DNA from: Streptomyces musisoli
GTDB lineage: Bacteria > Actinomycetota > Actinomycetes > Streptomycetales > Streptomycetaceae
Assembly: GCF_016741855.1 (NCBI RefSeq)
Contig: NZ_JAERRH010000018.1
Span: 62,001-126,000 of the forward strand
Direction of reading: 5' to 3'
DNA length: 64,000 nt
Shown here: positions 42,424 to 50,142 of the stretch, piece after piece
How the letters are laid out: each line of letters begins with the position of its first letter
How positions within the stretch are numbered: position 1 is the first letter of the stretch
The notes under the pieces: model-generated
Database searches by the model: none
Told to the model about the DNA's origin: nothing
Seen by the model: only the letters and a program-made list of their open reading frames with translations
Program-made: the position numbers and the translations under genes

Positions 42424-43770
42424 CTAGATCTTTTCCGGAACCGTGTTGCCCGCCTCGCCGATCGCCCGCCGCACCGGGACCCGTGCGAGCAGGGCGAAGC
42501 CGAGGACGAAGAAGGCCACCAGCGAGACGATCGCGGACCGGTAGCTCCCGGTCAGCTGGTAGGTCACGCCGAACAGCAGCGGGCCGAGCCAGCTCATCCC
42601 GCGGTCGCTCATCTCGTACGCGGAGAAGTACTCGGCCTCCTTCCCCGGCGGCACCAGGTGCGAGAACAGCGACCGGGACAGCGCCTGGCTGCCGCCGAGC
42701 ACCAGGCCGATCCCGGAGGCCAGCACGAAGAAGAACACCGGCGCCCCGGCCGGCAGGAAGTAGCCCGCCGCCAGCGTGACCGTCCATGCCACCAGCGAGC
42801 CGAGGATCGTCCGCTGCGCGCCGTACGTCCGCGCCAGCCGGCCCATCGCCAGCGCGCCCGCCACGGCCAGCACCTGTACCAGCAGCACGGCCACGATGAG
42901 CGTCGACTGCCCGAGCCCCAGCTCCTCGGAGCCGTACACCGACGCCTGGGAGATCACGGTCTGGATGCCGTCGTTGTAGACGAGGTAGGCCAGCAGGAAC
43001 GCCAGCGTCAGCGGATACCGGCGCATGTCCCGGACCGTCGCCGCGAGCTGCCGCAGCCCCGGCGCCGTGGCCTGCTCCACGCGCGCGTGCCGGTCGCGCA
43101 GCCTGCGCAGCGGTACGAGCGTGAAGGCACCCCACCACAGGCCGGCCGTGGCCAGGCACACGCGCACCGCGGCGGTCTCGGAGAGGCCGAAGGAGTCGTG
43201 CGCCGAGTAGAGCACCAGATCGGCGACGAGGACCAGGGCCCCCGCCGCGTAGCCGAGGGCCCAGCCCCGGGAGGAGACCGCGTCGCGCTCCTCGGGCGGA
43301 GCGATCTGCGGCAGGTAGGAGTTGTAGAGCATCATCCCGACGGACTGCGCCGCGTTGGCCACGATCAGCAGCACCCCGCCGAGCAGGTACCGGTCGCCGT
43401 CCAGGAAGAACATCCCGGTCGTGGCCGCCGCACCGGTGTACGCCGCCGCGGCGAGCAGCGGCTTCTTGCGGCCCGTGCGGTCGGCCGCGCCGCCCACCAG
43501 CGGCATCAGGACGACCGCGAGGACCACCGACAGGGACACCGAGTAGGCGAAGAACGAGCCCGCGCGGACCGGGAGGCCCAGCGGGTGCACATAGCCGTCG
43601 CCGTCCGCGGCCCGCTCGGCGACCGAGGTGAGGTAGGGGCCGAGGAACACGGTGAGGACGGTCGTCGAATAGACCGAGCAGGCCCAGTCGTAGACGTACC
43701 AGCCCCGCTGCTCGCGTCTGCGTCCGGCGGTCTCGTCCGCCGCCCGTGCCCGCACGGTGTCGGTGCCCAC
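42424..43770 (-). CDS. UMF1/Atg22-like MFS transporter
   Basis: A 448-residue, 12-helix transporter of the UMF1 (vacuole effluxer Atg22-like) MFS group: REQRGWYVYDWACSVYSTTV (family hallmark YDWANS-Y), GGAADRTGRKKPLLAAAAYT, MMLYNSYLPQIAPPEERDAV and SAYEMSDRGMSWLGPLLFG. Amino acid or peptide export is the usual guess; the substrate is unknown. GTG 43770 is chosen for its GAGGG ribosome-binding site 5 nt upstream; GTG 43818 would add 16 residues without one. It follows the GDPD gene on the same strand and precedes rbpA. Confidence 0.87.
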   Translation of the reverse strand: MGTDTVRARAADETAGRRREQRGWYVYDWACSVYSTTVLTVFLGPYLTSVAERAADGDGYVHPLGLPVRAGSFFAYSVSLSVVLAVVLMPLVGGAADRTGRKKPLLAAAAYTGAAATTGMFFLDGDRYLLGGVLLIVANAAQSVGMMLYNSYLPQIAPPEERDAVSSRGWALGYAAGALVLVADLVLYSAHDSFGLSETAAVRVCLATAGLWWGAFTLVPLRRLRDRHARVEQATAPGLRQLAATVRDMRRYPLTLAFLLAYLVYNDGIQTVISQASVYGSEELGLGQSTLIVAVLLVQVLAVAGALAMGRLARTYGAQRTILGSLVAWTVTLAAGYFLPAGAPVFFFVLASGIGLVLGGSQALSRSLFSHLVPPGKEAEYFSAYEMSDRGMSWLGPLLFGVTYQLTGSYRSAIVSLVAFFVLGFALLARVPVRRAIGEAGNTVPEKI

Positions 43771-43826
43771 CCGTGCCCTCGCTTCCCCGCTGTCCTGCGA
43801 AGGCTCGGGCCGAGGCACCCGGGCGG

Positions 43827-44603
43827 TCAGACCCAGACGCCGCGCTCTTCCATGACCTTGCGCAACGTGTCGATGTGGTCGGTCATGATGCCATCAACCC
43901 CCAGGTCCAGGAGCCGGTGCATCCGCTCCGGTTCGTTGACGGTCCACACGTGCACCTGGAGCCCGCGCGCGTGGGCGGCGCGGACGAAGCGGTGGTCGAC
44001 CACGGGGACACCCGACTGCGCCTCGGGCACCTGCGCGGCCACTGCCGACCGGCGCACCGCGGCCGGCAGGCCCCAGGAGCGCAGCCGCAGGTTCAGCACC
44101 CCGCGCGTGCCGAAGGAAGTGGCCAGCCGGGGCCCGGCCAGCCGCTGCGCCCGCAGCACCCGCGCCTCGGAGAAGGAGCCCACACAGACCCGGTCCCAGG
44201 CGTTGGTGCGCTCGATCAGCTCCAGCAGGGGCCGCAGCGCCGGCTCCGCCTTGACGTCGACGTTCCAGCGCACCTCGGGGAAGGTGTCCAGCAGCTCCTC
44301 GAACAGCGGCACCGGTTCCAGGCCGCCCACGCGCGCGTGCCGTACGTCCGCCCACGGCAGATCGGCGATCCGGCCCGCGCCGTCGGTGACCCGGTCCAGG
44401 GTCGCGTCGTGGAAGGCGACCAGCCGGCCGTCGGCCGTGGCGTGCACGTCCGTCTCGATGTACCGGTAGCCCATCTCCACCGCACGCCGGAACTGCGCCA
44501 CGGTGTTCTCCAGGCCGTCGGCCGCCCCGCCCCGGTGGGCGAAGGCGATCGGCCCGGGGTGGTCCAGGTAGGGGTGGCGCAGGGGCGGTGTCGTGAGGGT
44601 CAC
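43827..44603 (-). CDS. glycerophosphodiester phosphodiesterase
   Basis: A 258-residue GDPD barrel with all catalytic elements: AFAHRGGAADGLENTVAQF, YIETDVHATADGRLVAFHD (metal Glu/Asp and catalytic His) and the C-terminal VHVWTVNEPERMHRLLDLGV and GIMTDHID. It has no signal peptide, so it probably acts in the cytoplasm on glycerophosphodiesters, giving glycerol 3-phosphate and an alcohol. GTG 44603 overlaps the stop of the yczE-like gene by 4 bp (GTGA), showing translational coupling. Confidence 0.92.
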   Translation of the reverse strand: MTLTTPPLRHPYLDHPGPIAFAHRGGAADGLENTVAQFRRAVEMGYRYIETDVHATADGRLVAFHDATLDRVTDGAGRIADLPWADVRHARVGGLEPVPLFEELLDTFPEVRWNVDVKAEPALRPLLELIERTNAWDRVCVGSFSEARVLRAQRLAGPRLATSFGTRGVLNLRLRSWGLPAAVRRSAVAAQVPEAQSGVPVVDHRFVRAAHARGLQVHVWTVNEPERMHRLLDLGVDGIMTDHIDTLRKVMEERGVWV

Positions 44604-45271
44604 GGACGCAGTATGACCCCCTCGGGTGTCGCGGCGGCAACGACCGTGCTGCCCGTCGGTGCCGGCGGGACGGCGAACCACCGCAGGAACGCCTGTGCCA
44701 GCGGGCCGATGGACACGGCATACAGCACGGTGCCCACCCCGACGGTGCCGCCCAGGACGAATCCGGTGACCACCACCGCCACCTCGATCACCGTCCGTAT
44801 CAGCCGGATCGACCGGCCGGTGCGCCGGTGCAGCCCCGTCATCAGGCCGTCGCGCGGACCCGGGCCGAAGCGGGCCGCGATGTACAGACCGGTCGCCATG
44901 CCGTTCAGCACGATCCCCACGACCAGGAGCGGGACCCGCACGGCGAGGGAGCGCGGCTCCGGCAGGAGCGCGAGCGAGCCGTCCATGGCGAGACCGATGA
45001 CGAAGACGTTGGAGACCGTGCCGAGCCCGGGCCGCTGGCGCAGCGGGATCCACAGGAGCAGCACCGCCGCGCCCACGATGATCAACACGACCCCGATGCT
45101 CATCCCGGTCAGCTCCGCGAGGCCCTGGTGCAGCACGTTCCACGGCTCCAGCCCCAGCCCCGCCGCCACGAGCAGCGCGGAACTCACGCCGTACAGAGTG
45201 AGTCCGGCGTACAGCTGGATCAGCCGTCGTCCGAGACGGCGGCCGGAAGCGGACGCGCTGGGAGCGGACAC
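44600..45271 (-). CDS. yczE: YczE/YyaS-like membrane protein
   Basis: A 223-residue, five-helix membrane protein of the YczE family: RLIQLYAGLTLYGVSSALLV, GLEPWNVLHQGLAELTGMSI, IARFGPGPRDGLMTGL-type (AARFGPGPRDGLMTGL) and RTVIEVAVVVTGFVLGGTVG. Transport function is unproven. GTG 45271 has SD GGGGGG. It is divergent from a MocR-type regulator; the yczE-yczR pairing is conserved across bacteria (established by comparative genomics), supporting regulation by that neighbour. Confidence 0.85.
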   Translation of the reverse strand: MSAPSASASGRRLGRRLIQLYAGLTLYGVSSALLVAAGLGLEPWNVLHQGLAELTGMSIGVVLIIVGAAVLLLWIPLRQRPGLGTVSNVFVIGLAMDGSLALLPEPRSLAVRVPLLVVGIVLNGMATGLYIAARFGPGPRDGLMTGLHRRTGRSIRLIRTVIEVAVVVTGFVLGGTVGVGTVLYAVSIGPLAQAFLRWFAVPPAPTGSTVVAAATPEGVILRP

Positions 45272-45327
45272 GAGATACCCCCCTGGGTGGTGGCAGTGGC
45301 CTGATGCATGACACTCTGTGGCTTGGG

Positions 45328-45343
45328 ATGGATCGCCATCCAT
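45328..45343. promoter_or_regulatory. operator in the yczE/yczR divergent gap
   Basis: ATGGAT (45328-45333) faces ATCCAT (45338-45343) with spacer CGCC, in the 102-bp gap between the two starts. A further GGCCA extends the symmetry on the right. It is a likely MocR (YczR) site. Confidence 0.55.
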
Positions 45344-45373
45344 GGCCAATTCGGGGAAGGTGGACTGATCGTC

Positions 45374-46882
45374 ATGGCGCAGTGGACCTCGGCAGTGGGG
45401 GCCGCGCAACTCGCCCGGCTCCTCACCTCCCAGCAGGACCGCCCGGCCGGCCCCGGCACCCGCCGTCCCCCGGCCTATCGCGCCCTCGCCGACGGCATCC
45501 GGCTGCTCGTGCTGGAGGGCCGGGTCCCGGTGGCCGCGCGGCTGCCCGCGGAGCGCGAACTGGCCCTGGCCCTCTCCGTCAGCCGCACCACGGTCGCGGC
45601 GGCCTACGAGGCGCTGCGCGGCGAGGGCTTCCTGGAGTCCCGGCGCGGAGCGGGCAGCTGGACCGCCGTGCCGGCCGGCAACCCGATCCCGGCCCGCGGC
45701 CTGGAACCGCTCCCGCCGGAGGCCCTCGGCTCGGTGATCGACCTCGGCTGCGCCTCGCTCCCGGCGCCCGAGCCGTGGCTGACCCGGGCCGTGCAGGGCG
45801 CCCTGGAGGAACTGCCGCCGTACGCCCACACGCACGGCGACTACCCGGCCGGGCTGCCCGCCCTGCGCTCGATGATCGCCGAGCGCTACACCGCGCGCGG
45901 GATCCCCACCATGCCCGAGCAGATCATGGTGACGACCGGCGCGATGGGGGCCATCGACGCGATCTGCCACCTCTTCGCGGGCCGGGGCGAGCGGATCGCC
46001 GTGGAGTCGCCGTCCTACGCCAACATCCTCCAGCTGATGCGTGAGGCGGGCGCCCGGCTCGTCCCGGTCGCGATGGCCGAGGGGCTGTCCGGCTGGGACA
46101 TGGACCGCTGGCGCCAGGTCCTGCGCGAGGCCGCGCCGCGCATTGCCTACGTCGTCGCCGACTTCCACAACCCCACCGGCGCGCTCGCCGACGAGGACCA
46201 GCGGCGCCGGCTGGTGGACGCGGCCCGCTCGGCCGGCACGGTCCTCGTCGCCGACGAGACGATGTCCGAACTCTGGCTCGACGAGGACTTCCGGGACGGC
46301 GGCATGCCCCGCCCGGTGTGCGGCTTCGACCCGGCCGGCTCCACGGTGATCACGGTCGGCTCGGCCAGCAAGGCGTTCTGGGCGGGGATGCGCATCGGCT
46401 GGGTGCGCGCGGCGCCCGACGTCGTGCGCAGCCTGGTCGCCGCGCGGGCGTACGCCGACCTGGGCACGCCGGTGCTGGAGCAGCTCGCCGTGAACTGGCT
46501 CTTCAGCACCGGAGGCTGGGCGGAGGCGGTGGAGCTGCGCCGGGTGCAGGCCCGCGAGAACCGCGACGCCCTGGTCACCGCCCTGCGCCGGGAACTGCCG
46601 GACTGGGAGTTCGAGGTCCCCCGGGGCGGCCTGACCCTCTGGGTCCGCGCCGGCGGTCTCTCCGGCTCCCGCCTCGCGGAAGCGGGCGAGCGGGTCGGCG
46701 TCCGGGTGCCCTCCGGTCCCCGCTTCGGCGTCGACGGCGCCTTCGAGGGCTACGTGCGGCTTCCGTTCACCGTCGGGGGAGCGGTGGCGGACGAGGCGGC
46801 GGTACGGCTGGCCGCCGCGGCCCGGCTGGTGGAGTCGGGGATGACGGGCGGCTCGGAGGCGCCGCGCACGTTCGTGGCGTAG
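45374..46882 (+). CDS. yczR: MocR-type (GntR-aminotransferase) regulator, YczR group
   Basis: A 502-residue MocR protein. The GntR winged helix (about 30-110) includes PAYRALADGIRLLVLEGRVP and LPAERELALALSVSRTTVAA. The fold-type-I aminotransferase domain follows, with ADFHNPTGALADEDQRRRLV, VADETMSELWLD and the PLP lysine in GSASKAFWAGMRIGWVR. It senses PLP or an amino-acid derivative and regulates its divergent neighbour. ATG 45374 is the conserved MAQW start; an upstream ATG at 45308 lies in the operator region. Domain content certain; effector unknown. Confidence 0.88.
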   Translation: MAQWTSAVGAAQLARLLTSQQDRPAGPGTRRPPAYRALADGIRLLVLEGRVPVAARLPAERELALALSVSRTTVAAAYEALRGEGFLESRRGAGSWTAVPAGNPIPARGLEPLPPEALGSVIDLGCASLPAPEPWLTRAVQGALEELPPYAHTHGDYPAGLPALRSMIAERYTARGIPTMPEQIMVTTGAMGAIDAICHLFAGRGERIAVESPSYANILQLMREAGARLVPVAMAEGLSGWDMDRWRQVLREAAPRIAYVVADFHNPTGALADEDQRRRLVDAARSAGTVLVADETMSELWLDEDFRDGGMPRPVCGFDPAGSTVITVGSASKAFWAGMRIGWVRAAPDVVRSLVAARAYADLGTPVLEQLAVNWLFSTGGWAEAVELRRVQARENRDALVTALRRELPDWEFEVPRGGLTLWVRAGGLSGSRLAEAGERVGVRVPSGPRFGVDGAFEGYVRLPFTVGGAVADEAAVRLAAAARLVESGMTGGSEAPRTFVA

Positions 46883-46910
46883 CCGGGTCCTCAGCCGCAC
46901 CACGCACGCC

Positions 46911-46940
46911 ACGCGCCGCCACGCGCCGCCACGCGCCGCC
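46911..46940. repeat. 10-bp tandem repeat, 3 exact copies
   Basis: ACGCGCCGCC is repeated three times (46911, 46921, 46931), followed by two GGTGGCGCGG units. It lies in the 312-bp gap after yczR, which otherwise contains only the two hairpins before sffA. Confidence 0.95.
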
Positions 46941-47125
46941 GAGCGGCACGGGTGGCGCGGGTGGCGCGGCCGACGGCCCGGAACGGCGGAGCGGCAGCCC
47001 GGAGGGGCGGGGACGGCGACCACCCCCGCCCGCCCCGGCGCCGCGCACCCGGCCGGCTCCCGGCCGCGGCGTGGGGCGGCGTCTCGGCCGCGTGGTGGGG
47101 CGGAGTTCCGTCCCCGCCTGCCGAG

Positions 47126-47196
47126 AGCTAGCCGGGCGCCGGCTAGCTAGGGTCTTTCGTTTGGATCAGGCCGGCATGATCCAAACGAGAGGCCCT
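47126..47196. terminator. double hairpin between yczR and sffA; repeat family copy 3
   Basis: Hairpin 1: AGCTAGCCGG (47126-47135) with CCGGCTAGCT (47139-47148). Hairpin 2: AGGGTCTTTCGTTTGGATCA (47149-47168) with 47177-47196, a 20-bp stem with two G-U pairs and an 8-nt loop. The second arm includes part of the sffA stop codon. Hairpin 2 belongs to the repeat family also seen at 22.5 and 40.7 kb. Confidence 0.88.
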
Positions 47197-48892
47197 AGCT
47201 CTCGGCCGCCACCGCCTTCGCGGGTACCGGCGCCGTCCCCACCGCCGGCTTGGTGAGTCCGGCCGGCCTGGCGGTTTCCGCCGGTTCCGTGAGTTCGGCC
47301 GGCCGGGCGTGTTCCGGCTTCGTGGGTTCCGTCGTCCCGGCGGGTGCCGCCGGCTCCGCCTCCATCGCGGTGGTCCGGGCCGGCAGCAGCTCCAGCACCG
47401 CCTGCCGGTCGGCATCGCTCGTGGCGTCGTCGTAGGGATCCGGCGTACGCGGCACCTGGAGCCGGTGCACCGGACCGGACCCCAGCCGGGCGTACCCCCG
47501 CCCGGGCGGCACGTGTGCCGGCGGCGTCGTGTGCGGCGGCGCCCCGAGCACCGCCTCCACCTGCTGCGGCTCCGCGGCCCCCAGCACGACACGCGCGCGC
47601 GTGTGCTGCCGTACCGCGTCGCTGAGCGCCTCCGCGTGGTCGAACTGCTCGGCCACGACCACGGTCACGTTGGCCGCGCGCCCGTGCCGCAGCGGCACCT
47701 GCAGCAGGGCCTGCGGGTCCTTGCGGCCCTCCGCCGCCGCCAGGTGCGCGAAGACACCGGGCCGGTCCAGCAGGACCCACAACGGGCGCCGGGTGTCCGC
47801 GGGCGGCGGATCGCCCGCCTGCCGGGCCAGGTTGATCGCGATCAGCCGTCGCTCGGTCTCCTGCGCGGCCCATTCGAGGCTGGCCAGCGCCCCGGCGAGG
47901 GAGCACTCGACGGCCAGGACGCCGTCCCGCCCGGTAAGGCAGGCGTACTCGCCGGTGCCGCCGCCGTCGACGATCAGCACGTCGCCGTACTGGAGGGCCT
48001 GGAGGGCGATGGAGCGCAGCAGCGTGGACGTGCCGCCGCCGGGGTGGCCCATGGCCAGCATGTGCGGCTCGGTGGAGCGGATTCCGGTGCGCCAGACGAC
48101 CGGCGGGACGTCGATCCTCTCCTCCCCGTAGGAGAGGGGGAGCGTGCGCTGGACCTCGCTGGGGTCGGTGTAGCCGAGGACGGTCTCGCCCGGCGCGGTC
48201 ACGAAGCGCTGGGCGGGGACGTCGGCGGGCAGCGGGGCGAGGACGGTGACGGTGAGCCGGTTGCCCTCCTCGTCCCAGTCGAAGTGGTACTCGCGGCCCC
48301 GTCCCGCCTTCGCGGTGAGCAACTGCTCGATCCGCGCGCGGGCCGCGGGCTCGCCGTCCGGGAAGTAGGCGGGGTAGCGGATCACGAGGTGTCCGACGCG
48401 TCCGGCGTCGTCGAACTCGTGCGCCGCGAAGGCCTTCTCCCACTCCCCGCCGTGCGCGTACAGCGGCGCCGGATCCTCGGGGCCGGAGAAGTACGGCACC
48501 AGGGCCTCGTACAGCGCCTGGAGCCGTTCGATCTGGGACTCGTCGGGCCCCTCGGGCGCCGCCGGCGTGCGGTCGCGGCCCTGCCAGCCCGCCGCCGCCA
48601 TCACGGTGATGACGGCGAGCAGCGGACCGTACGGCACCAGGGCCACGACCAGGACCGCGGAGGCCACCAGGAACAGCAGTGGCCCGCGCCTGTCCTTGGG
48701 CGTGTCCGCCCATCTGCGCCGGCCGGCCGAGGCCAGCAGGCGCAGCCCGCGCGTGACGGTGATCAGCGGGTGGAGGACGTCGGTGGCACTGTCGGCCGCC
48801 GTCCGGGCCAGCTCCCTGCTCCGGGCGATCTGCGTCCGGGCGATCTGGGCGCTGTCCTTGCTCAGGATGCGGGGGAGGGGGCGCCGGGCCAC
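47195..48892 (-). CDS. sffA: SpoIIIE/FtsK-like protein SffA
   Basis: A 565-residue protein. Two membrane helices (about 70-105: LLFLVASAVLVVALVPYG, LLAVITVMAAAGW) are followed by an FtsK/SpoIIIE-type P-loop ATPase domain with degenerate Walker A MGHPGGGTSTLLRSIALQAL and Walker B DVLIVDGGGTGE, then a long Ala/Pro/Glu tail. In S. coelicolor SffA (SCO1415) is brought to sporulation septa by SmeA and helps chromosome segregation (established). The Walker A lacks the usual GKS lysine (GGGTST), so ATPase activity may be altered. GTG 48892 has SD AGGAG. Confidence 0.88.
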   Translation of the reverse strand: MARRPLPRILSKDSAQIARTQIARSRELARTAADSATDVLHPLITVTRGLRLLASAGRRRWADTPKDRRGPLLFLVASAVLVVALVPYGPLLAVITVMAAAGWQGRDRTPAAPEGPDESQIERLQALYEALVPYFSGPEDPAPLYAHGGEWEKAFAAHEFDDAGRVGHLVIRYPAYFPDGEPAARARIEQLLTAKAGRGREYHFDWDEEGNRLTVTVLAPLPADVPAQRFVTAPGETVLGYTDPSEVQRTLPLSYGEERIDVPPVVWRTGIRSTEPHMLAMGHPGGGTSTLLRSIALQALQYGDVLIVDGGGTGEYACLTGRDGVLAVECSLAGALASLEWAAQETERRLIAINLARQAGDPPPADTRRPLWVLLDRPGVFAHLAAAEGRKDPQALLQVPLRHGRAANVTVVVAEQFDHAEALSDAVRQHTRARVVLGAAEPQQVEAVLGAPPHTTPPAHVPPGRGYARLGSGPVHRLQVPRTPDPYDDATSDADRQAVLELLPARTTAMEAEPAAPAGTTEPTKPEHARPAELTEPAETARPAGLTKPAVGTAPVPAKAVAAES

Positions 48893-48932
48893 TGCTGACT
48901 CCTGATCGTGCGTGCGGGTGGGGTGGGCGGGA

Positions 48933-49127
48933 TCAGAATTTGAGCCCGCCGAGGAGGCTGGCCAGGCTCTCGCCGCCGGCCTTGATGCTCGGGGCGATGG
49001 CCGTGCTCGACAGGTAGAAGCCGAACAGGGCCGAGACCGTGGCGTGCGAGCCCTTCAGTCCGTCCTTGCGGAAGAAGAGAAAGACGACGACGCCGAGCAG
49101 GAACACGCCAGACAGGGAGAGGATCAT
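48933..49127 (-). CDS. smeA: small sporulation membrane protein SmeA
   Basis: A 64-residue protein: an N-terminal membrane helix LSLSGVFLLGVVVFLFFRKD and a C-terminal Gly/Ser-rich part (ALFGFYLSSTAIAPSIKAGG). It matches SmeA, which localises to sporulation septa and recruits SffA (established in S. coelicolor). ATG 49127 has SD AGGAGG. It forms the smeA-sffA operon with a 40-bp gap. Expression should be developmental (Whi-dependent). Confidence 0.92.
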   Translation of the reverse strand: MILSLSGVFLLGVVVFLFFRKDGLKGSHATVSALFGFYLSSTAIAPSIKAGGESLASLLGGLKF

Positions 49128-49449
49128 TTCGGGCCTCCTGGTGTCGAAGGTGGGGGACAGTCACCATGAGTTCTTCCAGGATCACAGGATGTATCCATAC
49201 GATTAAAGGTGCAACTGGGTGAAAAACGGCTGATTTCCCTCAGTCGGAGGAGCCGGCTCCGGCCCGGGTTGACCAGGCGAATCGCCTCCCGCGGGGCCTG
49301 TCGCTGATCTTTACCTCGGGCACATCGGGTCATGTGCCGCGCAAGCCAGTACGCTGGCGATTCACTCGTACGGCTGCGTTCCTTCACTGCCGTACGCTCA
49401 CTCAGTCCGCAAGCAGTCCCCGAACGCGCAAGGAGAGGTGGTCCGGCCG
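49128..49449. promoter_or_regulatory. divergent promoter region smeA / ankyrin gene
   Basis: 322 bp without a gene. A WhiA-type GACAC motif (minus strand, 49141-49145) sits directly upstream of the smeA ribosome-binding site. The stretch 49185-49235 is AT-rich (ATGTATCCATACGATTAAAG) and probably holds the smeA promoter. The ankyrin gene ribosome-binding site AAGGAGAGG is at 49430-49438. No hairpin terminator is seen. Confidence 0.4.
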
Positions 49450-49842
49450 ATGAGCGAAGCCCCCGACCCCGAGGTCGTGGAGCTGGCGACCAAGATCTTC
49501 GATCTGGCCCGGCAGGGGCAGACCGAGGCGCTCGTGGCGTATGTCGACGCGGGTGTTCCGGCCAACCTCACCAACGACCGCGGCGACTCCCTGGTGATGC
49601 TCGCCGCCTACCACGGTCACGCCGACGCGGTGCGCGCGCTGCTCGCCCGCGGCGCGGCGGCGGACCAGATCAACGACCGGGGGCAGACCCCGCTCGCGGG
49701 CGCCGTCTTCAAGGGTGAGACGGACGTCATCAAGGCCCTCCTGGAGGGCGGAGCCGACCCTTCCGCGGGCACGCCGTCGGCCGTCGACACGGCCCGCATG
49801 TTCGCCAAGACGGAACTGCTGGAACTGTTCGGCGCACACTGA
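49450..49842 (+). CDS. ankyrin repeat protein
   Basis: A 130-residue protein made of about three ankyrin repeats: DAGVPANLTNDRGDSLVMLA AY, then ARGAAADQINDRGQTPL and EGGADPSAGTPSAVDTAR, preceded by an N-terminal helix ELATKIFDLARQGQTEALVA. It is an intracellular binding module with no known partner. ATG 49450 has SD AAGGAGAGG. It is divergent from smeA. Confidence 0.9.
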   Translation: MSEAPDPEVVELATKIFDLARQGQTEALVAYVDAGVPANLTNDRGDSLVMLAAYHGHADAVRALLARGAAADQINDRGQTPLAGAVFKGETDVIKALLEGGADPSAGTPSAVDTARMFAKTELLELFGAH

Positions 49843-50036
49843 ATCACGTGTCCTGACCAGGTACGACACAGAAAACGGGGGAGGCGGTAAAGGGCCGCCG
49901 GAAATACGGTCGCGGCAGCACAAAGCGCGGGTCATCATGACGTCGTGATTCACGGACGCGATGGCTGGGCAGGTGTTGCCGCACCGCGCGGACCGTGATG
50001 CGGTCCGCATGGGCCACCGACGAGAGGCAGAGAGAG

Positions 50037-50096
50037 ATGGTCTACAGCAAGCAAGAGACGGCGGGCGCTCCGACGTTGTGTCACGCGGCCAGGTAG
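50037..50096 (+). CDS. possible 19-residue peptide upstream of the HEAT-repeat gene
   Basis: ATG 50037 opens MVYSKQETAGAPTLCHAAR and stops at 50094-50096. A GAGAGAGA stretch precedes it and a GCGGACC/GGTCCGC hairpin lies about 25 bp upstream. It ends 46 bp before the HEAT-repeat gene. It could be a real small peptide or leader; support is limited to the ribosome-binding-like sequence and position. The rest of 49843-50142 shows no other gene. Confidence 0.35.
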   Translation: MVYSKQETAGAPTLCHAAR

Positions 50097-50142
50097 TGCG
50101 TGTTCCCCGGTTGCGTCGACGCTTGATGTGAGGCTGTTTCCC

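Noticed and set aside
44600..47023. 807-residue minus-strand frame running through yczR
   Set aside because: Only its last 223 codons (yczE) look like protein; the rest is an open shadow of the plus-strand yczR gene.
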